Of a stretch of DNA of 64,000 nt, positions 8,354-17,196 are shown one piece after another. Location of the stretch: positions 930,001 to 994,000 of the forward strand of contig NZ_JBKIII010000001.1 in the NCBI RefSeq assembly GCF_046557615.1, written 5' to 3'. The notes below the pieces were generated by a model. That model had not been told where the DNA came from. It worked only from the letters and a program-made list of their open reading frames with translations, and did no database searches. The DNA is from Haloferax sp046557615 (GTDB taxonomy: Archaea; Halobacteriota; Halobacteria; Halobacteriales; Haloferacaceae). A program made the translations under genes and the position numbers. Numbering within the stretch: the stretch's first letter is position 1; every line of letters begins with the position of its first letter.

Positions 8354-8965
8354 ATGTCGAATCGCCGGATAGACGAAGACAAACGGGCGACACTTCGCCG
8401 GTTTGCCGCACTCGGTGCCGCAACGCCACTCGCTGGCCTTGCCCGCGCCGAGGATACCGGGTCGAGTGACGCGCGAGATGCCATCGTCGGCTATCTCGTC
8501 GCCACCCCCGGCGCACACTTCTCGAAAGTACGCGACGATTTGCAACTGGGCACTGGAGAGACACAACACCACCTTCGGACGCTGGTCGAAGACGGCACCC
8601 TCGAAGTCCGCCGCGACGGCGACTACAAACGCTTCTTCCCGAGCGGACGCTTCTCGGAGTTCGAACAGGTGGCACTCGGCTACCTCCGCCGTGAGACGCC
8701 CCGGGGGATGCTCATCCACCTCCTGCGCGACCCCGAGATGACGGGGAGCAAACTCGCCGAAGAATTGGATGTGTCGCGCGCGACGGTGAGTACGTACGCG
8801 AAGAAACTCGATGCGGTCGGCCTCCTCTCACGGGCTGACGGCTACTCGGTCACCCAACCGGAGACGATTATCACGCTGTTAATCCGCTATGCGGACTCGT
8901 TCGGGGCTGATGCGGTGTCGTTCGCGGGCGACGCCGCTGGGTTGATTCGGTTCGACCCGAACTGA
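8354..8965 (+). CDS. Tandem winged-helix transcription regulator with Tat-like N-terminus
   Basis: A 203-residue protein with two winged helix-turn-helix units: about 40-100 (IVGYLVATPGAHFSKVRDDL, then THHLRTL-like recognition region and wing) and about 115-175 (MTGSKLAEELDVSRATVSTY, with KKLDAVGLLSR). This architecture is common in haloarchaeal ArsR/MarR-like regulators. The N-terminus reads LRRFAALGAATPLAGLARA, which looks like a twin-arginine signal or hydrophobic anchor and is odd for a DNA-binding protein. The segment may tether it to the membrane or be a hydrophobic helix that only mimics a Tat signal. It follows the SPFH gene by 83 bases with its own box A. Confidence 0.75.
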   Translation: MSNRRIDEDKRATLRRFAALGAATPLAGLARAEDTGSSDARDAIVGYLVATPGAHFSKVRDDLQLGTGETQHHLRTLVEDGTLEVRRDGDYKRFFPSGRFSEFEQVALGYLRRETPRGMLIHLLRDPEMTGSKLAEELDVSRATVSTYAKKLDAVGLLSRADGYSVTQPETIITLLIRYADSFGADAVSFAGDAAGLIRFDPN

Positions 8966-9115
8966 GCGCGTCGGATTTCTTGGAGATTAATCGCGTAGCG
9001 GTCGTTCGTTCTGATTGCTAGAAACCACCAGTACAGTTACATCTTGGCGTCGAGAACGAGTTAGTACTCGAATGATTGTCTTCGAACGAATCTGGCATCG
9101 GTGCAGGTAGCGTCG

Positions 9116-9835
9116 ATGTCTATTGAGAATGAAATCCGTTGTTTCGCCAAGTCAACAGATGCAACCACGATGCTATCGTCAGTTGTTCAGTCATTCCAGT
9201 CCGAAGGGTGGACATACGACGAAATCACCTACAATGGATACACGATAAACTCGGTACCCGACTGGGCGTTTACTAAATCGGGACGTCATCCAGTGGCAGG
9301 AAGCCTCGAAGAGGGAGTGAAAATCGTCGCGGAGCGCGGGTCAGGTGCGTTGACGCTGTCACAGGAAATTGTAGGCAGAGTGGTGGACATGATAATCCAC
9401 TTTTCAGTATCAGACCTACTGAATGACCACCGTGAACCTACTACTGAGTCGGTTTTTCGGATAACGCTCAACGTAAGTTGCCCAAGATTTGTGAGAAACT
9501 CCGAAGAAGCGCTACTGAAATTCCTCGAAACAACCGTCAGGCTCATTCGAGATATCGACCCACTCGTCGTGTTTGCAGGAATAGAGTACGAAATTCCGAA
9601 CGTGACTGAAACCGAACTCGAAACGGCACCGATACGAATATCGCCGTGTACGTACTTCGGTCCGACTGCGTGTGACTATCTGGGCCGAGACAAACTCCTG
9701 TCCGCACCGGCGAAGCTAGTCAAGACGATTGGTGACGGGATACTGCTGGTGGCGTGTCCGCGTTACTTTGGTGGCTGTATTTTGACAGAGTGCGACCCGA
9801 TAGCGGAACATCTCGACCTCGAATCTGCGAGGTAA
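9116..9835 (+). CDS. Hypothetical protein in a lower-GC accessory patch (possible immunity-type fold)
   Basis: A 239-residue soluble protein with no signal peptide or membrane helix. It is less acidic than its neighbours and its codons use more A and T. It contains WTYDEITYNGYTIN, a central KIVAERGSGALTLSQEIVGR segment and a C-terminal half with DPLVVFAGIEYEIPN and LVACPRYFGGCILTE. The last part vaguely recalls bacterial immunity-type proteins (Imm52/DUF3396-like), but this is a weak resemblance. ATG 9116 is chosen over GTG 9101. Two rare CTAG sites lie in or beside the gene. It could be a recently acquired gene; no function is assigned. Confidence 0.55.
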   Translation: MSIENEIRCFAKSTDATTMLSSVVQSFQSEGWTYDEITYNGYTINSVPDWAFTKSGRHPVAGSLEEGVKIVAERGSGALTLSQEIVGRVVDMIIHFSVSDLLNDHREPTTESVFRITLNVSCPRFVRNSEEALLKFLETTVRLIRDIDPLVVFAGIEYEIPNVTETELETAPIRISPCTYFGPTACDYLGRDKLLSAPAKLVKTIGDGILLVACPRYFGGCILTECDPIAEHLDLESAR

Positions 9836-9907
9836 TCGCCAGACGCACGTCACGGCAAATTCGCTGTCAGAGTCACACTTATTGTGATAATTATTCTAGA
9901 ACTCGCA

Positions 9908-10846
9908 ATGAGATTGCGAGCGGAGTACGACGACCCACTCGAAGCGCTCGTGGCTGGATTCGGACTGTTTGGTTACGACGACGAGACGATACGCGCGTCG
10001 GATGAGAATACGACAGTAGATGGAGCAGCATACGAAACAGACGAAGCGTACGTTCGAGCGCATCTCGACGAGGTGTGGGGCCATCCCGGAAAAGAGTACC
10101 CCGCTGAGGAGTTGTGGGAGAAGGTTCCCCAGTTGGCCTACGATTTGTTTCCCACCGCGTTCACCCTCGACTGGAAGTGGCACACGTTCAGAGTCGCTAC
10201 GCTCGCCGAGCGCGGGCTGGAACACTACGGATACGCGACGGACGTCGAATTCGTAACCGAAGAAAATGCGACGAGCAAGTACCCCTCGCTCAGTACGGCA
10301 CACCCAGAAGCGTTCTACGTCCTGCTGAAAGACGCGACAACCGGAGACGAACTCGACCGAGTTGCGTTCCGTCCACCGCCGGCAATCACCGACCGCGATG
10401 CAGTGATGAATCACTACGCAACCGCGTTCGCGATGAACGAGAGGCTCCTGAAGAACCGTGATGTCGAAATCGTGGAACTCGTCGGCTACCCCGGCGACCA
10501 CACGAAATTCGCCGTCGTGGAGACGGAGCGACTGGACGAACTGGAAGAGGAGTACGGCGACGGCTGTCCGCTCTTCGGGCAGGAACTCATGAATCGAGAC
10601 TTGGCGCTCGACGCACTCGCGCTATACGACCCCGAGAACGCGAGTTCCCACGAAGACGAATTCGGCGTTCCAGAACCGGACGCGACGTTCAAACTGGAGG
10701 ACGACGCCTCGTTACTGGAGCGACACCGACAGTGGAAAGCAGAGAAGGAACGCCTGCAACGGAAACGAGCGCGAGCACGACGAGACTCGCAAGAATCGGG
10801 CGCGTTCTCTCGCCTGTTCGACCGGTTGCGAGAGCTACTCGGTTAG
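9908..10846 (+). CDS. Hypothetical haloarchaeal protein with charged C-terminal helix
   Basis: A 312-residue acidic soluble protein. The N-terminal part (MRLRAEYDDPLEALVAGFGL) is followed by WKWHTFRVATLAERGLEHYG and a region with VAFRPPPAITDRDAVMNHY. The last 55 residues form a strongly basic/acidic helix (HRQWKAEKERLQRKRARARR) and end FDRLRELLG. I recognise no family. The ATG at 9908 is preferred over a GTG at 9884, because the extra residues would add an unlikely MIIILELA start. It follows the preceding orphan gene by 72 bases in the same direction, so the two may be co-transcribed. The AT-rich spacer (about 9880-9905) may hold its promoter. Confidence 0.6.
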   Translation: MRLRAEYDDPLEALVAGFGLFGYDDETIRASDENTTVDGAAYETDEAYVRAHLDEVWGHPGKEYPAEELWEKVPQLAYDLFPTAFTLDWKWHTFRVATLAERGLEHYGYATDVEFVTEENATSKYPSLSTAHPEAFYVLLKDATTGDELDRVAFRPPPAITDRDAVMNHYATAFAMNERLLKNRDVEIVELVGYPGDHTKFAVVETERLDELEEEYGDGCPLFGQELMNRDLALDALALYDPENASSHEDEFGVPEPDATFKLEDDASLLERHRQWKAEKERLQRKRARARRDSQESGAFSRLFDRLRELLG

Positions 10847-10949
10847 GTGCGAGAGCTGGAGAAAAACACGTCAAACAGGGCGAACGCGAACCGAACCCGG
10901 TCCGCGTGGAGGGAGACAAGGGGCCTGCGTCAGCGGGGTAGGAGACCGA

Positions 10950-11216
10950 TTACGCGGTGACTTTCCACGTCGTACCCGAGGAGTAGCCCCACTTCTCGAC
11001 GGAGATGTCGAAGTTCCCTTCCAAGATTGCACGCATGTTCGCGCCGACTTCCTTCGCCGAGAGGCCGAGATCGTCGGCGATGAGGCGCGATTTGAAGTAC
11101 ATCTGGTCGTCGGCGTTCTGGCGAAGGTAGCCGAGAATCCGGCGTTGTTTGTCCGAGAGGTCGTCTTCTGCTGCGAGGGAATCCGCAGTCGCCATCGTCG
11201 TCGTTGTCGTACTCAT
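10950..11216 (-). CDS. Small haloarchaeal winged-helix-like protein
   Basis: An 88-residue protein starting MSTTTTTMATADSLAAEDDLSD. The core (KQRRILGYLRQNADDQMYFK, then SRLIADDLGLSAKEVGANMR) is a winged-helix fold in which the recognition helix follows LGLSAKEVG; it ends YSSGTTWKVTA. Proteins of this type are very common in haloarchaea (DUF7123 from memory) and probably bind DNA. The ATG at 11216 is preferred over an upstream ATG (11270), because the upstream extension is non-conserved in character and includes cysteines. It is divergent from aglD, sharing a 236-base spacer. Confidence 0.8.
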   Translation of the reverse strand: MSTTTTTMATADSLAAEDDLSDKQRRILGYLRQNADDQMYFKSRLIADDLGLSAKEVGANMRAILEGNFDISVEKWGYSSGTTWKVTA

Positions 11217-11452
11217 ACCTACACACAAGTCGTAGGTGCCTATGAGGGGTTTGGTACAGGAGCTTAACACGCCGTTGTCATGCGATTATCGAGCTTCGGG
11301 CGGGAGCGAAGGCGGCCTCGTGGTTCGCCGCAGGTACAGTCGCCTAACAACACCCTAAACGAGACACTCAAAACGACTGACGAGTCGCCTCCGGGGAGTC
11401 TCCGGGAGATAATACAGAAAATTCATACGCAGAAAGAGGCCATAAGATGACA

Positions 11453-13330
11453 ATGGAACGCCCGATAGCAGGGCGACCGGCCGCCACCTCCTCGGCCGGC
11501 GTCGAAGTGAGTGTCGTCCTCCCCGCGTACAACGAGGAACGGACTATCGAGAATACAGTCCGGGTGACGCTCGAAACACTCGAATCATTCCTCCCAGCGG
11601 ACGCCTTCGAGGTCATTATCGCCGAAGACGGATGCGACGACCGCACCCCCGAAATCGCCGACGAGATGGCCGCCGAAGACAGTCGCGTTCGACACTTCCA
11701 CAGTGACAAGCGTCTGGGTCGCGGCGGCGCGTTAGAACACGCGTTCGAGGCCGCCGACGGCGAGACGCTCGTCTACTTCGATACGGACCTCGCGACGGAT
11801 ATGCGACACCTCGAAGAACTCGTCGAGCGCGTTCGCTCCGGTGAGTACGACATCGCCACTGGGTCGCGGTGGATGCCCGAGAACGTCGCTCGACGACCCG
11901 CAGAACGCGGCGTTCCGAGTCGCGTCTACAACGGACTCGTTCGCTTCTTCCTCCGGTCGAATCTCCGCGACCACCAGTGCGGGTTCAAGGCATTCAGCCG
12001 TGAGGCGTTCGAAACCCTCCGGTACGACGTCGAAGACAACCACTGGTTCTGGGATACGGAGATGCTCGTTCGCGGCCAACGCTCTGGGTTCAAAATTAGC
12101 GAATTTTCTGTCGATTGGGAACCGAAAGGCGACACCAAAGTCGACCTCGTGCGCGACGTGCTTGGAATGGGCAGTCAGATTCTCCGCACGTGGTGGCAGT
12201 TGTCCGTCCGCCCACGCATCACGCGCCGGGTGACGATGGTCGCCGGGTTGCTCTTGACCGTCTTCGCGCTCGCGCTGATGACGCTCTATATCGACCCCTC
12301 GGAAGTCCTCGCGGTGCTGGGACAGACAGACCCCACGCTCGTCGCTGTCGCCGCTGGCATCTACGTCCTCTCGTGGCCGCTTCGCGGACTCCGTTACCGC
12401 GACATCCTCGCAGAACTCGGGTATCACGAGAAGACTGGCTTTCTGACTGGGACGATATTTATCAGTCAAACCGGGAACCTCGTCTTCCCCGCCCGGGCGG
12501 GTGACGCGGTTCGGGCCTACATCGTCAAAGCACGCCGCGGGATTCCCTATCCGTCGGGCTTCGCGTCGCTCGCCGTCGAGCGCGTCTTCGACTTGCTCAC
12601 TATCGCCGGGATGGCGGGTGTCGTCCTCGTCGGCCTCGCCGCGACGGGCGGGCTAAGCGACATCGCAACCGTACTCGCAACTGGCGTGAGCGGTGGCGAC
12701 ATCTCGGTCTCACCTGAAGACGTTCGCACGGTCGCCTACGTCGCCGCGGGCGTCGGTCTCGTCGCTATCGCTGGCGTACTCGGTATCGCGCTGTCCGCGC
12801 GTACCGACGGGAACGTCATTCGGAAAGTCGTTGGGCAGTTCTCTTCTGACTCGTACGTCGAGTACGTCGTCGATATCATCGAACAGTTCGTCTCCGACCT
12901 ACAGGCAGTCGCAGGCAACCGTGCCGCATTCGGTCGCGTCGGCACGACGAGTGTTGCGATTTGGTCGCTCGACGTCGTCACCGCGGTCATCGTCTTGCTC
13001 GCACTCGGCGTCGAGATGAACCCGGTCGTTCTCGTTGGGGTGTCGTTCTTCGCGGTGAGCGTCGGAAACCTCGCCAAAGTCCTCCCGCTGTCGCCGGGCG
13101 GAATCGGTCTCTACGAAATCGCATTTACGGTATTCATGGCCGCACTCGCCCCCATTTCGCCCGCGATGGCACTCGCGGCGGCAGTCTTAGACCACGCCGT
13201 CAAGAACGCAGTGACGGTTATCGGCGGTATCGCGTCGATGCTGCTGCTCAACGTCTCGCTCACGACGGCAGTCGAAGAGAGCGCGGACATCACCGACCGC
13301 GAGCGTGAACTCGCGGAATCAGATACCTAA
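11453..13330 (+). CDS. aglD: Dolichol-phosphate hexosyltransferase AglD (GT2 plus flippase-like domain)
   Basis: Charges dolichol phosphate with the final hexose (mannose) of the S-layer N-linked glycan; an integral membrane protein. Residues about 15-235 are a GT2 domain (VSVVLPAYNEERTI). The remainder is a multi-helix UPF0104/lysylphosphatidylglycerol synthase-like membrane domain with SPGGIGLYE near the C-terminus. Starting at the ATG at 11453, the DxD aspartates fall at 110 and 112 and a further Asp in HWFWDTEML at 201. These are the residue numbers I recall as essential in H. volcanii AglD, which supports this start over the ATG six bases upstream. 625 residues. The gene stands alone, away from the main agl cluster. 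Confidence 0.95.
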   Translation: MERPIAGRPAATSSAGVEVSVVLPAYNEERTIENTVRVTLETLESFLPADAFEVIIAEDGCDDRTPEIADEMAAEDSRVRHFHSDKRLGRGGALEHAFEAADGETLVYFDTDLATDMRHLEELVERVRSGEYDIATGSRWMPENVARRPAERGVPSRVYNGLVRFFLRSNLRDHQCGFKAFSREAFETLRYDVEDNHWFWDTEMLVRGQRSGFKISEFSVDWEPKGDTKVDLVRDVLGMGSQILRTWWQLSVRPRITRRVTMVAGLLLTVFALALMTLYIDPSEVLAVLGQTDPTLVAVAAGIYVLSWPLRGLRYRDILAELGYHEKTGFLTGTIFISQTGNLVFPARAGDAVRAYIVKARRGIPYPSGFASLAVERVFDLLTIAGMAGVVLVGLAATGGLSDIATVLATGVSGGDISVSPEDVRTVAYVAAGVGLVAIAGVLGIALSARTDGNVIRKVVGQFSSDSYVEYVVDIIEQFVSDLQAVAGNRAAFGRVGTTSVAIWSLDVVTAVIVLLALGVEMNPVVLVGVSFFAVSVGNLAKVLPLSPGGIGLYEIAFTVFMAALAPISPAMALAAAVLDHAVKNAVTVIGGIASMLLLNVSLTTAVEESADITDRERELAESDT

Positions 13331-13869
13331 TAGAGGTCACAGCGGAACGGCGCGAGCGCCGCCGTCACCGCCGATTCGAGCGCACCAGTTCGGGTGAGTC
13401 GTCCCCCCGTGAACGCGCCTGCCGCACCCTCTTTTTTCGCAATATCGTTCGTTCCGAGTACGTCGTCCATCACTGGACCCAGTTCCTCACCAGCGTGGAT
13501 TCGTTCGGCGATGCGGTCGGGGAGTACGAGACTCGGCCCTGCGCCCCGTCCGTAGCGCTCGCCGTCGGTCACGGCGGCCCACATGACGAGATAGAGGTCG
13601 GAGTCGTCGCCCACTCCGTTCGGGAACGGGGCGACCCCGCCTTCGACGCCGACGCCGAGGTCGAACTCGCCGGATGCGCGCGCTCGCTCTGCGCGTGTGA
13701 CCGCCCCGGAAATCGTCTCGTCGTGTCCGAATGGTTGCTCGGAGACGCCCGAATCGACCACGACGGCGACGACCTGTGCATCCGGGCAGGTTCGTTCGAC
13801 TGCGCGGCGCTTGACCGGGTTCCCACTGCCGACTGCAATGTCCATACCTGAATCGCTCGCTCGGCTCAT
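13327..13869 (-). CDS. DUF84/YjjX-family inosine/xanthosine triphosphatase
   Basis: A 180-residue house-cleaning phosphatase that hydrolyses ITP/XTP so that deaminated purines are not incorporated. The N-terminus carries the family signature AVGSGNPVKRRAVE, and the core includes GVGVEGGV and a YGRGAGPSLVLP segment typical of the YjjX/DUF84 group. The ATG at 13869 overlaps the stop of the upstream corrinoid-binding gene as ATGA, indicating translational coupling; an internal ATG at 13845 (MDIAVGSG) is a shorter alternative. Its stop overlaps the aglD stop by four bases in convergent orientation. Confidence 0.88.
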   Translation of the reverse strand: MSRASDSGMDIAVGSGNPVKRRAVERTCPDAQVVAVVVDSGVSEQPFGHDETISGAVTRAERARASGEFDLGVGVEGGVAPFPNGVGDDSDLYLVMWAAVTDGERYGRGAGPSLVLPDRIAERIHAGEELGPVMDDVLGTNDIAKKEGAAGAFTGGRLTRTGALESAVTAALAPFRCDLY

Positions 13870-14651
13870 ATCGCTTCGTCGGATTTGGTTGCGGCCCACG
13901 GTGCCGGGTGATCGGCGTTGGGATGGAATAACCGCGCGAGGTGGTCGATACCCGAGATGAGCGCCGGGCTCGGCTGATTGAGCAGTGAGTCGTCGATGGC
14001 GTGAACCGATGCACCGAGGTTCCACCCCCGCGCGTCGAACTCGTCGATATCGCCACGCTCGCCTTTCCCGCACGGATGGAGGACGACGTGGTCCGGGTTG
14101 GCATCGACGACTGTTTCGGTGGCAATCTCACGAGAGCGGACCCCGGCGTCGAGAAACGGATACGACCCACCCGCGGCGCGAACCACGTCGGGAACCCAGT
14201 TCCCAGCGACCATCGGCGGGTTGGCCCACTCTTCACAGTAGACGGTCGGTCGCGGGCGGTCTGCAAGCGCGACACGGAGTTCCGAAAGGTGGTCACGACA
14301 GGACGAGACGAGCTCCTCGCCCGCATCTCGTGCCGCGGCAGCAGCACACACTCCGACGAACGAGTCGAACACGTCGTCGAGCGTCGCGGGCGCGACGTGG
14401 GCGACACTGTATCCGCGCTCTCGGAGTTCTGCTACGATATCCGCTTGCAGGTCGTCGCAGGTACACACGACGTCTGGGTCGAGCGCGGCGATGCGGTCGA
14501 AATCTGGGTTCAACCAGCCCCCGACGACTGGGCTATCGAGCGAGCAGTGGGCAGTGACCCCGACGAGTTTGGAGTCGAGCCCTGCCGAATCGAGAATCGC
14601 CGTCGCACTCGGGGCGAGCGAAACCACCCGTGAGACGTCCGTCTCGTTCAT
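13866..14651 (-). CDS. BtuF-like corrinoid/cobalamin-binding protein, no signal peptide
   Basis: A 261-residue periplasmic-binding-protein fold of the BtuF type (VVSLAPSATAILDSAGLDSKLVGVT and a VVCTCDDLQADIVAELRERGYSV region). BtuF proteins deliver vitamin B12 or its precursors to a BtuCD transporter. This one starts MNETDVSRVVSL without Sec or Tat signal or lipobox, so it should be cytoplasmic, and no BtuCD genes are nearby. It may act in corrinoid salvage inside the cell or be a repurposed binding protein. It is coupled by ATGA to the DUF84 phosphatase and divergent from tfb. Confidence 0.8.
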   Translation of the reverse strand: MNETDVSRVVSLAPSATAILDSAGLDSKLVGVTAHCSLDSPVVGGWLNPDFDRIAALDPDVVCTCDDLQADIVAELRERGYSVAHVAPATLDDVFDSFVGVCAAAAARDAGEELVSSCRDHLSELRVALADRPRPTVYCEEWANPPMVAGNWVPDVVRAAGGSYPFLDAGVRSREIATETVVDANPDHVVLHPCGKGERGDIDEFDARGWNLGASVHAIDDSLLNQPSPALISGIDHLARLFHPNADHPAPWAATKSDEAI

Positions 14652-14878
14652 AGTTCGACCACAGGTTGCCACAAAAAATAGCTATCGCGCACTGTGAATT
14701 GTCACGTTCGTTTATTTTCTTCGAGCGGGCCATGTGAGTGTTTCACACCGCTGAAACGCCAAATCCCGACGGCGATACCAAACCATTTATGCGTTCGTCT
14801 GCGGTCGTTCGTGTTACGGACAGCTACCGGGCTTCTAGCCTCGTATACACATCTCCCGGAGCACCCGCCGTCGTAGCC
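14652..14878. promoter_or_regulatory. Divergent promoter region between the BtuF-like gene and tfb
   Basis: A spacer of 227 bases. An AAACCATTTATGCG box A at about 14779-14792 would start transcription near 14810 and give tfb a leader of roughly 70 bases, unlike the mostly leaderless genes around it. T-rich stretches near 14705-14720 could serve either strand. The ORF reading through the spacer in frame with TFB is not conserved in character. Confidence 0.45.
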
Positions 14879-15880
14879 ATGAGCGAACGAATCTGGACCC
14901 GAAAACCTGGCGTATCGGACCGAAACCAAGAGCGAAATTCCCAAGAAGACGAAAATCAACAGGAATCCACCAAGGGTGACACCCTCAAGTGCCCCGAATG
15001 CGGTGGCCACGTCGTCACCGACGACGAACACGGTGAAACCGTGTGTAACGACTGTGGTCTCGTCGTTACCGCAGACTCCGTGGACCGCGGCCCGGAGTGG
15101 CGCGCCTTCGACGCCCGCGAGAAGGACGAGAAATCCCGCGTCGGTGCCCCCACGACCAACACGATGCACGACAAGGGACTTTCGACCAACATCGACTGGC
15201 GTGACCGCGACGCCTACGGGAACTCCCTCGGCGCTCGCCAGCGCCAGAAGATGCAGCGTCTTCGCAAGTGGAACGAGCGCTTCCGCACCCGCGACTCCAA
15301 AGAGCGCAACCTGAAGCAGGCACTCGGCGAAATCGACCGCATGGCCTCGGCACTCGGCCTTCCCGAGAACGTCCGCGAGACGGCGTCGGTTATCTACCGC
15401 CGTGCGCTCGACGACGACCTGCTCCCCGGTCGCTCCATCGAGGGTGTCGCAACCTCGTGTACCTACGCCGCCGCTCGAATGGCAGGCGTTCCCCGCTCGC
15501 TCGACGAGATTTCCGAAGTTTCGCGCGTCGAGAAGAGCGAAGTCGCTCGCACCTACCGCTACATCGCCCGCGAACTCTCGCTCGAAGTCAAGCCCGCCGA
15601 CCCCGAGCAGTACGTTCCCCGATTCGCATCCGAACTCGGCCTCTCCGACGAGTCGAAGATGCGCGCACGCCAGCTCCTGAAGAACGCGAAGGAAAAGGGT
15701 GTCCACTCCGGTAAGTCGCCGGTCGGCCTCGCCGCTGCGGCCGTCTACGCTGCCGCGCTGCTCACCAACGAGAAGACGACGCAGGCCGCCGTCAGCGACG
15801 TTGCAGACATCTCCGAAGTGACGATTCGCAACCGCTACCACGAATTGCTCGAAGCCGAAGACAACCTCGGCCTCATCTAA
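14879..15880 (+). CDS. tfb: Transcription initiation factor IIB (TFB)
   Basis: A 333-residue general transcription factor that binds the TBP-box A complex and recruits RNA polymerase. An extended charged N-terminus is followed by a zinc ribbon (CPECGGHVV ... CNDCGLVV, about 38-63), the B-finger/linker (GPEWRAFD), and two cyclin folds (about 135-225 and 230-325). The ATG at 14879 is chosen because MSERIWTRKPG is the normal TFB start, whereas the longer in-frame extension is not TFB-like. Haloarchaea have many TFB paralogues; which one this is cannot be told from sequence alone. Confidence 0.96.
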   Translation: MSERIWTRKPGVSDRNQERNSQEDENQQESTKGDTLKCPECGGHVVTDDEHGETVCNDCGLVVTADSVDRGPEWRAFDAREKDEKSRVGAPTTNTMHDKGLSTNIDWRDRDAYGNSLGARQRQKMQRLRKWNERFRTRDSKERNLKQALGEIDRMASALGLPENVRETASVIYRRALDDDLLPGRSIEGVATSCTYAAARMAGVPRSLDEISEVSRVEKSEVARTYRYIARELSLEVKPADPEQYVPRFASELGLSDESKMRARQLLKNAKEKGVHSGKSPVGLAAAAVYAAALLTNEKTTQAAVSDVADISEVTIRNRYHELLEAEDNLGLI

Positions 15881-16021
15881 CTGTCAACAACTCGCGACGG
15901 CATCAGCACTGTCGATAGTTTGTTTTTCGTCCCCGTGATGTCGCCCAGGTACACTGTTTTTGAGCGACAGCACTCTGTTTCGAGGGGAAGTGTTTTGTCG
16001 TCAGCACAACAATTTACGCTG

Positions 16022-17119
16022 ATGCGAACAACCCACGCCCTGCACGTCGGCGACGCTGCGGATACTTCTCTCGCCGACCAGAGCGTGGACCTGGTCGTCA
16101 CCTCACCACCGTATCCGATGATCGAGATGTGGGACGACCTCTTTTCTGCGCGCGACGACACAGTCGCCGACGCACTCGACGAGGGGGACGGCGAGGCCGC
16201 CTTCGAGGCGATGCACGCCCAACTCGATGCGGTGTGGGACGAGGTCGCCCGCGTCCTTCGACCCGGCGGAATCGTGTGTATCAACGTCGGCGATGCCACC
16301 CGAAGTCTCGGCGGGTCGTTTCGCCAGTACCCGAATCACGCTCGCGTCCTCAGCGCCCTGACCGAACGCGGCCTCAACCCGCTTCCGGACATCATCTGGC
16401 GAAAGCCAACGAATAGCCGAACCAAATTCATGGGGTCGGGGACGCTGCCGCCGAACGCCTACGTCACACTCGAACACGAGTACGTCCTCATCCTCCGGAA
16501 GGGACTCCCGCGTTCGTTCCCACCGGGCGACGAATCCCGATACGAGAGTGCAATCTTCTGGGAGGAGCGAAACCAGTGGTTCTCGGACCTCTGGGAGTTC
16601 ACCGGTACTGCACAACGACTCGAATCGGAGTCTCGAACTCGGTCTGCGGCGTTCCCTATCGAACTCCCACTTCGATTAATTCGGATGTACTCGGTCTACG
16701 GCGACACCGTGTTGGACCCCTTCCTCGGCACTGGAACGACGACGATTGCCGCGATACTCGCCGGACGCAACTCCGTCGGCTACGAACTCGAATCGAGTCT
16801 CGTCGAGGCGTTCGGCGAGCGATTGACGGATATCTCTGCGCGGTCTGAGCGCGAAGTCAGTCAGCGACTCGCCGACCATCGAAGGTTTTCGACGAACCGG
16901 GCGACTCGACCGGGATACGACGCCGACACCTACGATTTCCGCGTCGTCACCAAACAGGAACAACAGATTCAGCTGTACCGGGTCGCGTCCGTTTCGGGCG
17001 ACGAAGGGGAGCAAACGGCTACCTACACCGTCGAACACACGCCGGTCACGTCACTTCCCAACTCACAAGACCCGATGCCCAGCGACAACGCCGATGCGAC
17101 AAGTGACGACGACGACTGA
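16022..17119 (+). CDS. zim: Orphan DNA N4-cytosine methyltransferase, probable CTAG specificity
   Basis: A 365-residue beta-class DNA methyltransferase. The catalytic motif IV TSPPYP is at 27-32 and the SAM-binding motif I DPFLGTGTTTIAA at about 232-244, the reversed order typical of beta-class N4-cytosine enzymes. No restriction endonuclease lies beside it. Its position corresponds to HVO_0794, recalled as the methylase giving 4-methylcytosine in CTAG in H. volcanii. CTAG is strikingly rare in this window, consistent with a long-standing CTAG system. The start at 16022 (MRTTHALHVGDA) fits the family; an in-frame upstream start at 15920 would add a non-conserved leader. Confidence 0.9.
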   Translation: MRTTHALHVGDAADTSLADQSVDLVVTSPPYPMIEMWDDLFSARDDTVADALDEGDGEAAFEAMHAQLDAVWDEVARVLRPGGIVCINVGDATRSLGGSFRQYPNHARVLSALTERGLNPLPDIIWRKPTNSRTKFMGSGTLPPNAYVTLEHEYVLILRKGLPRSFPPGDESRYESAIFWEERNQWFSDLWEFTGTAQRLESESRTRSAAFPIELPLRLIRMYSVYGDTVLDPFLGTGTTTIAAILAGRNSVGYELESSLVEAFGERLTDISARSEREVSQRLADHRRFSTNRATRPGYDADTYDFRVVTKQEQQIQLYRVASVSGDEGEQTATYTVEHTPVTSLPNSQDPMPSDNADATSDDDD

Positions 17120-17196
17120 CCCGGGTCCAGACTTCTCTCGGTGGCGGAATTCGCAACCACGGACACGCCTTTAGTGATGGCTTTCTCATCTCAGGT

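Noticed and set aside
14738..14878. In-frame upstream extension of TFB
   Set aside because: The added residues are not TFB-like and overlap the box A; MSERIWTRKPG is the usual start.
15920..16021. In-frame upstream extension of the DNA methylase
   Set aside because: The extension (starting MFFVPVMSPRYT) is not methylase-like and covers the likely promoter; MRTTHALHVGDA begins the family sequence.
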